DNA from: Eumeta japonica | Lineage: Eukaryota; Arthropoda; Insecta; Lepidoptera; Psychidae | Assembly (NCBI GenBank): GCA_005406025.1 | Contig: BGZK01000015.1 | Span: forward strand, 1,116,001-1,180,000 | DNA length: 64,000 nucleotides | Direction of reading: 5' to 3' | Shown: piece by piece, positions 63,598-64,000 of the stretch | Layout: each line of letters starts with the position of its first letter | How positions within the stretch are numbered: position 1 is the stretch's first letter | Notes under the pieces: model-generated | The model's input: the letters and a program-made list of their open reading frames with translations, nothing else | What the model was told of the DNA's origin: nothing | Databases searched by the model: none | Position numbers and translations under genes: made by a program

Positions 63598-63664
63598 ACT
63601 GTACCTGCGCATCACATCATTCGCAGGCAATTCATGGCGGCAAAGATCCGTGCGTTGTACTGTA
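63598..63664 (-). mobile_element. TIR-MITE family, copy 6 (one end only, reversed)
   Basis: catcattcgcaggcaattca followed by tggcggcaaagatccgtgcg and ttgtac is the reverse complement of the left end of the family (gtac...cgcacgaaactctgccgc, gaattgcctgcgaatgat). Confidence 0.7.
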
Positions 63665-64000
63665 CCATGCGAAAGATATTGACCCGCTTTGACGGCTTAC
63701 CGTTTTGTTTGCGGCACGGATGACTACTTTGTATTGAAGTATGTTACAAAATCATTGGTCAATTCATTAGATCTGAATAATGACTTATTATTATTAGATG
63801 TATTCATCCACCACCGCTAATATTAATATATAAATAGTAAATTCAATAGGTACATACATTATTGCGGTCTTTTGATGCCGCACACATCAGCTAATTATAA
63901 TTATAAATAATTATAGTTTTATTTGGTTTTACCTTCAAATTTTTATTTAAAAAAAATCGTCATTTTATGATCAGTGATAATATCATTAGATACTTGTCAT

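Noticed and set aside
63610..63625. Possible first coding exon of gene D (minus strand ATG...GCAG|GTAC)
   Set aside because: The only ATGs before this donor-like site are out of frame or followed by TGA, and the sequence adjoins a MITE end.

Overview
This is AT-rich insect nuclear DNA, most likely from a moth or butterfly. The insect call rests on a cluster of spliced sugar/trehalose transporter genes of the Tret1-like type. The lepidopteran call is weaker. It rests on the style of the interspersed repeats (tRNA-headed SINEs, RTE-like and jockey-like LINE remnants, mariner, hAT and pogo-type DNA elements), which I recognise from memory and could not search.

The backbone is four paralogous genes of the major facilitator superfamily (MFS) sugar porter family. 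Three lie head to tail on the + strand: gene A (coding 3794-11816), gene B (23808-34622) and gene C (48532-55110). A fourth, more diverged gene D lies tail to tail with C on the - strand (60954-62982, first exon not found). A, B and C share one architecture: a 5' UTR acceptor, a 21-nt first coding exon (MHPFIKQ, MYPLLRQ, MHPLLRQ), a phase-0 intron, a second exon of 136, 139 or 136 nt, a phase-1 intron, and one large last exon carrying most of the 12-helix transporter. D has the same 136-nt exon and phase-1 junction. Spliced A encodes 501 aa and C 488 aa, both intact. B carries two +1 frameshifts, each in a homopolymer (T6 instead of T5; CCC instead of CC), so it is either a very young pseudogene or contains two assembly errors.

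Introns and intergenic DNA are filled with decayed mobile elements. There are four mariner transposase remnants (4.1-5.2, 6.6-7.0, 13.4-14.2 and 29.6-30.5 kb), a complete 632-bp hAT-type MITE with an 8-bp target duplication (7.4-8.1 kb), a pogo/Tigger-like MITE (50.8-51.5 kb) and an RTE-type LINE antisense in intron 2 of gene B (30.8-33.1 kb). There is also a jockey-like LINE remnant (16.3-18.0 kb), smaller reverse transcriptase fragments, two tRNA-headed SINEs, a MITE family with long terminal inverted repeats (six or so copies, one tandem pair), and three copies of a roughly 700-bp unclassified repeat.

The least ordinary observations are perfect hairpins at the damaged ends of DNA transposons: a 30-bp-arm foldback that copies mariner coding sequence, and two hairpins with the same AATC loop at the broken end of the pogo-like element. 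I see no new enzyme system. Substrates of the transporters cannot be read from sequence alone. Large parts of 1-3.7, 34.9-38.6, 44-48 and 55.2-58.4 kb show no gene I can support.
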